Source: Axinella damicornis (lineage: Eukaryota > Porifera > Demospongiae > Axinellida > Axinellidae). Taken from it: a stretch of DNA of 64,000 bases. Every line of letters begins with the position of its first letter. Within the stretch, counting starts at the first letter, position 1. The translations under genes and the position numbers were made by a program. Positions 60,718 through 64,000 of the stretch are shown here, piece by piece. The stretch spans positions 11,099,301 to 11,163,300 of the forward strand of contig OZ007506.1 of the NCBI GenBank assembly GCA_963931865.1, written 5' to 3'. The notes beneath the pieces are model-generated. The model saw only the letters and a program-made list of their open reading frames with translations. It did no database searches and was not told where the DNA came from.

Positions 60718-61671
60718 AATGGAAATGAAAAATGGTCAACTGCCACCTTCACTGCAAGCTATCTTTCCCGATGGCTATGTTTTCCATGCATTTAGGTATA
60801 CAGTTCTCCATCAAAAATGGTGTTCTCAAGCAGCCACCTGTTATGCCAATGTCAGAACAGAAAACTCAAAAGGGTGCAACACATGGATTCAAAATTTTGA
60901 GGAGCATACTGCCACAACATTTTTACAAGGAGTAAAAGGATGCTGAATACTTTCCAAGACTGCAACACAAGCGACCTCTAAAGCCATGGCCAAAAGCACC
61001 AAGTCTAAACGATCTTTGCAGAGACACAAGAAAACTGGTTGTCCTACAAGCTTGACTCCAGTCCCAGTCCACACAGCACTCACCCATGGTCTAACATGGG
61101 ATCATAACCATTCCATTACAATGGCACATGCCATCAGTTTTGGGCCCATTGCTATGGAAACCAGGGAACAGTTTTATTTATACTTTGAACAAGGCCACTC
61201 CCCCCTCTGTAATTCATCACCACACCATTAAGTATGAATGTACAACTACTGGATTGTATCTAACTTATGTAGAAAACAAACCAGAAGTTGAATTTCTGGC
61301 ATTGGCATAATTTTATGTTCAAGTTCACAATTTAACTCTGGGGCACCTTGTAAACATAACGGAGCTGTGGCTAGGAAATCTAACCTATGCTCAGTAAACT
61401 TGGCCCCCTTCTACTCTCAGAAAGCAAGGCTGGCATTTGCCATGTTGGCAGTGGGGGAAAGCAGCACTATTGACATGGACTTCTATGCTGCCCAGGATGT
61501 TACCTCCCTATACAGAAACCAGACATACAGACACCGACAATAACCACCAACCACACTGACCAATGATCTGACTCTTCCACTTCAGGACAACAGCAAAGAG
61601 AACAGTCCAACTCCTCCAGAGGACCAACTCCATCTCGCTCCTGAAGAAGTAGTACAAGACATGTTGGAGAG
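60718..61671 (+). pseudogene. MULE-type SWIM-domain transposase-like gene remnant
   Basis: Collinear coding-like blocks in changing frames. 60718-60946 has FPDGYVFHAFRYTVL then NTWIQNFEEHTATTF. 60986-61231 has KKTGCPTSLTPVPV, TWDHNHSITMAHAISFGPI and ETREQFYLYFEQGHSP. 61296-61540 has a SWIM-like CSSSQFNSGAPCKHNGAVA, then APFYSQKARLAFAMLAVGE. 61587-61670 is a short exon-like block (PPEDQLHLAPEEVVQDMLE) between AG and GTGAAA. The order (gCPA..L, HNH...A..L.F, F..GhSP, then CKH..aVa, FxPxxxxxxR..xA.LAvG) is that of MULE/SWIM transposase-like proteins common in early animals. The DDE core is not visible. It is probably decayed or intron-split. Confidence 0.6.
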
Positions 61672-61739
61672 GGTGAAAGGTGACCATAATTATAATGCAA
61701 AGATCACATTGGTCTAAAAAGCTAGCCCAGCTCACTTTC

Positions 61740-61835
61740 AGTATATGCATCACAAGTCTTGGTCCCAGACCCAACCAACCACAGCACGGATCGCTTTTAC
61801 ACGCGCTGGATAAACGGTCTGGGAACGATGCTTTC
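61740..61835. repeat. GAGGCTA-like inverted repeat
   Basis: AAGTCTTGGTCCCAGACC at about 61753 pairs loosely with GGTCTGGGAACGATGCTTT at about 61817. Confidence 0.5.
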
Positions 61836-62126
61836 CACACTTTTGGACGGCCAGACCATAAGTTGAACAGAGATATTGTCTTATCATTTTCAGAGTAGTA
61901 TATAATCTCCATACAGGATTTGTGTGGGTCACAAGGCATGCAGATGAGGCCATTACAAACTCGTACAGGTATACGACGATGTTGTCCTGGAGTTCCCAGG
62001 GGGACTAAGATGGCTCCACAGGGAAGACCTATTAAATGCACACATGGAATTCAAGATCTCCCATATAAAAGGCCAAGAAACACAAGAGGGGGCACAATTT
62101 GAATTTGCTATAGCTTACCATTGCTT

Positions 62127-62341
62127 TTCGTCCAGAATTCACCACCTTATACATGACCATTTCTGTTCATCCAGCATTCATCTTTTCGTCCAGCATTCAT
62201 CATATTTTCGTCCAGCATTCATCATATTTTCATCCAGCATTCATCATAATTATAATTCGTCCAGCATTCATATTACCAACATTGATCATCAAGAGCGCAT
62301 GATCGATGACATCAAACAATGATGTCATCATGCGCTCTTGT
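62127..62341. repeat. TCGTCCAGCATTCATCATATTT tandem repeat plus hairpin
   Basis: Five units of about 22 bp up to 62272, then a 24-bp-arm hairpin at 62292-62341 (AAGAGCGCATGATCGATGACATC / GATGTCATCATGCGCTCTTG). Confidence 0.8.
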
Positions 62342-62441
62342 GACATGACGTGATCATGTACTGATGATTAACGATTAAGGCGGAGCTGGTAACACGGAAG
62401 TATACGATGTCCCGTCCGTCCAAAATCTGGCCGCCCGGCCG

Positions 62442-62972
62442 TATGGCACGCCGTTCGTAACAAAAATAGGGAAACTGGGAAGCTGACATAACATTTATTT
62501 GTCGACGTGCAACATTTATTTTCCGACGTAGAAATCTTATTTGCCGATGTGCAAAGTTTATTTGCCGGCGTGGAAATCTTATTTGCCGTCGTGCAACGTT
62601 TATTTGCCGCTTCTTATCTGCCGACGTAGACTTCTTATCTGCCGACCTTGACTTCTTATTTGCCGACGTTGACGTCTTATATGCCGACGTAGACTTCTTG
62701 TTCGCCGTACTTCAGATTCTGACCGCAACTGCAATCACTGCACGTCGGCAAATAAGAAGTCAACGTCGGAAAATAAACGTTCCACGTCGGCAAATAAAGA
62801 TTTATACGCTGGCAAAATAACGTCGGCAAATAAACGTTGCACGTCGGCAAATAAGAATTCTACGTCGGCAAATAAGGCACGACGTCGGCAAATAAATGTT
62901 GCACGTCGGCAAATAAATAATATTATGTCAGCTTCCGAGTTTACCTATTTTTGTTACGGACGGCGTGCCATA
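62442..62972. mobile_element. Foldback element with 6-bp TSD, clean copy
   Basis: 531 bp with TATGGCACGCCGTTCGTAAC / GTTACGGACGGCGTGCCATA ends, flanked by CGGCCG on both sides (62436-62441, 62973-62978). The left half is an array of TTATTTGCCGACGT-type units separated by 3-5 nt; the right half is the same array inverted (ACGTCGGCAAATAA). The two halves meet around GACCGCAACTGCAATCACTG at about 62720-62740. No ORF. Confidence 0.88.
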
Positions 62973-63115
62973 CGGCCGGGCCCCGCCAGACCGTCTTGTC
63001 GAGTCTCGTACCCAGACGGGTCTAGGAACGAGACTAAGCAGGTCCGAGACAGGCCCGAGTAGGTCGAACAAAAGCGTGCAGTGGAGTCGAGCTAGTCACT
63101 GCACCAAAGATCGAA

Positions 63116-63798
63116 ATGTTGGGAACGCGCGAATATTCCGGAGATAGAGATAACGATCTACTACTTAATGGTGGAGGACATTCCTCTACTTACGGGCTTG
63201 TAAACTGCAGTTCCAGCCTGGCTCTTAGTGAAGAGAGCCAGACAAGATTGGAATCGAAAAGGAGTTGGATTCATAACGCCTTTCGTATTCGCGAGCCGGT
63301 GGTGAGATGCTGTTTGATAGCATGTCTTGCATCCCTTCTGACGGGAATGTCACTGGGGTTCTCCTCAGCAACGTTTCTGGAGCTGGATGATATCAGCAGT
63401 GTTGGGACTAGCCTGACTGCAACTCAGCGTAGCCTGTTTGCTGTAAGCAGAAACTTCCTTGCTTTGAATTTGTCTGCTATCATGAATACCTAAATTATGC
63501 AGTGAGAGTCTTCGCATGCACGATTACTAGTGATTGTTTTCTGATCCATTCCTGGCAGGCATTCTTTCCTCTGGGGGCTGTCTTTGGAGGGCTGTTTGCA
63601 TGGCCAGTGACTGACCGGCTTGGCCGCAAGCCTGCACTGATGATAGGGGGTGTTCCTGCCATTACTGGGTGGCTGGTGCTCACATATGCCCCATTTGTGA
63701 ATACTTATAGTGGACCTACTGGTGGCTTCCTGGCTCTCCTCCTTCTTGGGAGGCTGTTCACAGGATTCTCTGCTGGATGGTCTATCTACTGTGTGTCA
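63116..63798 (+). CDS. GLUT8-like MFS sugar transporter, tandem copy 3 (cut by window end)
   Basis: Exon 1 63116-63442 and exon 2 63559-63798, both phase 0; exon 3 lies beyond the window. The N-tail has a DNDLLL dileucine-type signal. TM1 is CLASLLTGMSLGFSSATFLEL. Exon 2 reads AFFPLGAVFGGLFAWP, DRLGRKPALMIGG and GRLFTGFSAGWSIYCVS, ending TCA|GTAAGT. It is more diverged from copies 1 and 2 than they are from each other. The first exon is free of the upstream extension seen in copies 1 and 2, so ATG 63116 is the natural start. Confidence 0.8.
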
Positions 63799-63837
63799 GT
63801 AAGTCACTGCTGCAATAGCACACACAAGTGTACGTGA

Positions 63838-64000
63838 TAGCCTCGTACCCAGGCCCTCACGTGGAACGCGGAAGAGGGCCTGGTGACACTTGGCAAAATT
63901 CCCGTATGTGCTCAGTCAGCATAATTGCGTAAGCGATTACATTCCTTACTTGGATGCATTCGAAATCATGCAGAAGGTAGCTGTTGGTGATGGCTAAGTA
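63838..64000. mobile_element. Left end of a GAGGCTA-family element
   Basis: TAGCCTCGTACCCAGGCCCT at 63838 inside the copy 3 intron, with an inverted AGGGCCTGG 30 bp on. The other end is outside the window. Confidence 0.55.

Noticed and set aside
59064..60946. Overlapping His-, Pro- and Thr-rich ORFs of 60-246 codons on both strands
   Set aside because: They are open because the 18-21-bp satellite unit is a multiple of three and lacks stops; no domain or start context supports translation. Only the end after about 60718 shows a protein-family signature.
1..64000. CRISPR arrays, prokaryotic operons, phage genes
   Set aside because: Tandem repeats here lack unique equal-length spacers with palindromic repeats, and the genes are intron-split animal types.

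Overview
The window looks like nuclear DNA of an animal. It has split genes with GT-AG introns, metazoan gene families and very dense non-autonomous transposons. A sponge or other early-branching marine invertebrate is my best guess, from the compact genes, the MULE/SWIM-type transposase remnants and the gene set; that is inference, not proof. No prokaryotic features, rRNA, CRISPR arrays or intact tRNA genes were seen. Exon boundaries below were read by hand from GT/AG sites, reading-frame phase and protein-family resemblance.

Layout. 1-3002 (-): the 5' two exons of a GANP/MCM3AP-like mRNA-export factor, running off the left edge. 4404-4616 (+): a 70-aa hypothetical ORF. 4763-8319 (-): a six-exon DsbA/FrnE-type oxidoreductase, head to head (205 bp, with a CRE palindrome) with a four-helix membrane protein of the TMEM185/60/203 family at 8525-8980 (+). 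9253-12771 (-): a three-exon GLUT8-like sugar transporter. 12772-16525: repeats and hairpins. 16526-21507 (-): a long secreted cysteine-rich protein with about seven copies of a 115-residue module, broken by a transposon insertion and a 4-nt frameshift. 21508-27913: nested TTAA- and TA-type elements and tandem repeats. 27914-35352 (-): a five-exon SNX19-like sorting nexin (PXA-PX-nexin C). 35353-41691: more transposons. 41692-63798 (+): three tandem GLUT8-like transporters (one intact, one frameshifted, one cut by the window edge) with the same three-exon plan as the minus-strand paralogue. Between the second and third lie duplicated MULE/SWIM transposase fragments and large minisatellites.

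How the parts relate. The four transporters are one paralogous cluster in which copies 1 and 2 have recently exchanged sequence. Most of the remaining DNA is layered mobile elements whose insertion history can be read directly. Examples are a short TIR hairpin containing a 6-bp-TSD foldback element that itself holds a LINE, a TTAA element inside a TTAA element with an empty-site paralogue, and a Pol III-type SINE inside a foldback repeat. The foldback family with 6-bp target duplications and internal arrays of a TTATTTGCCGACGT motif is the best candidate for something undescribed.
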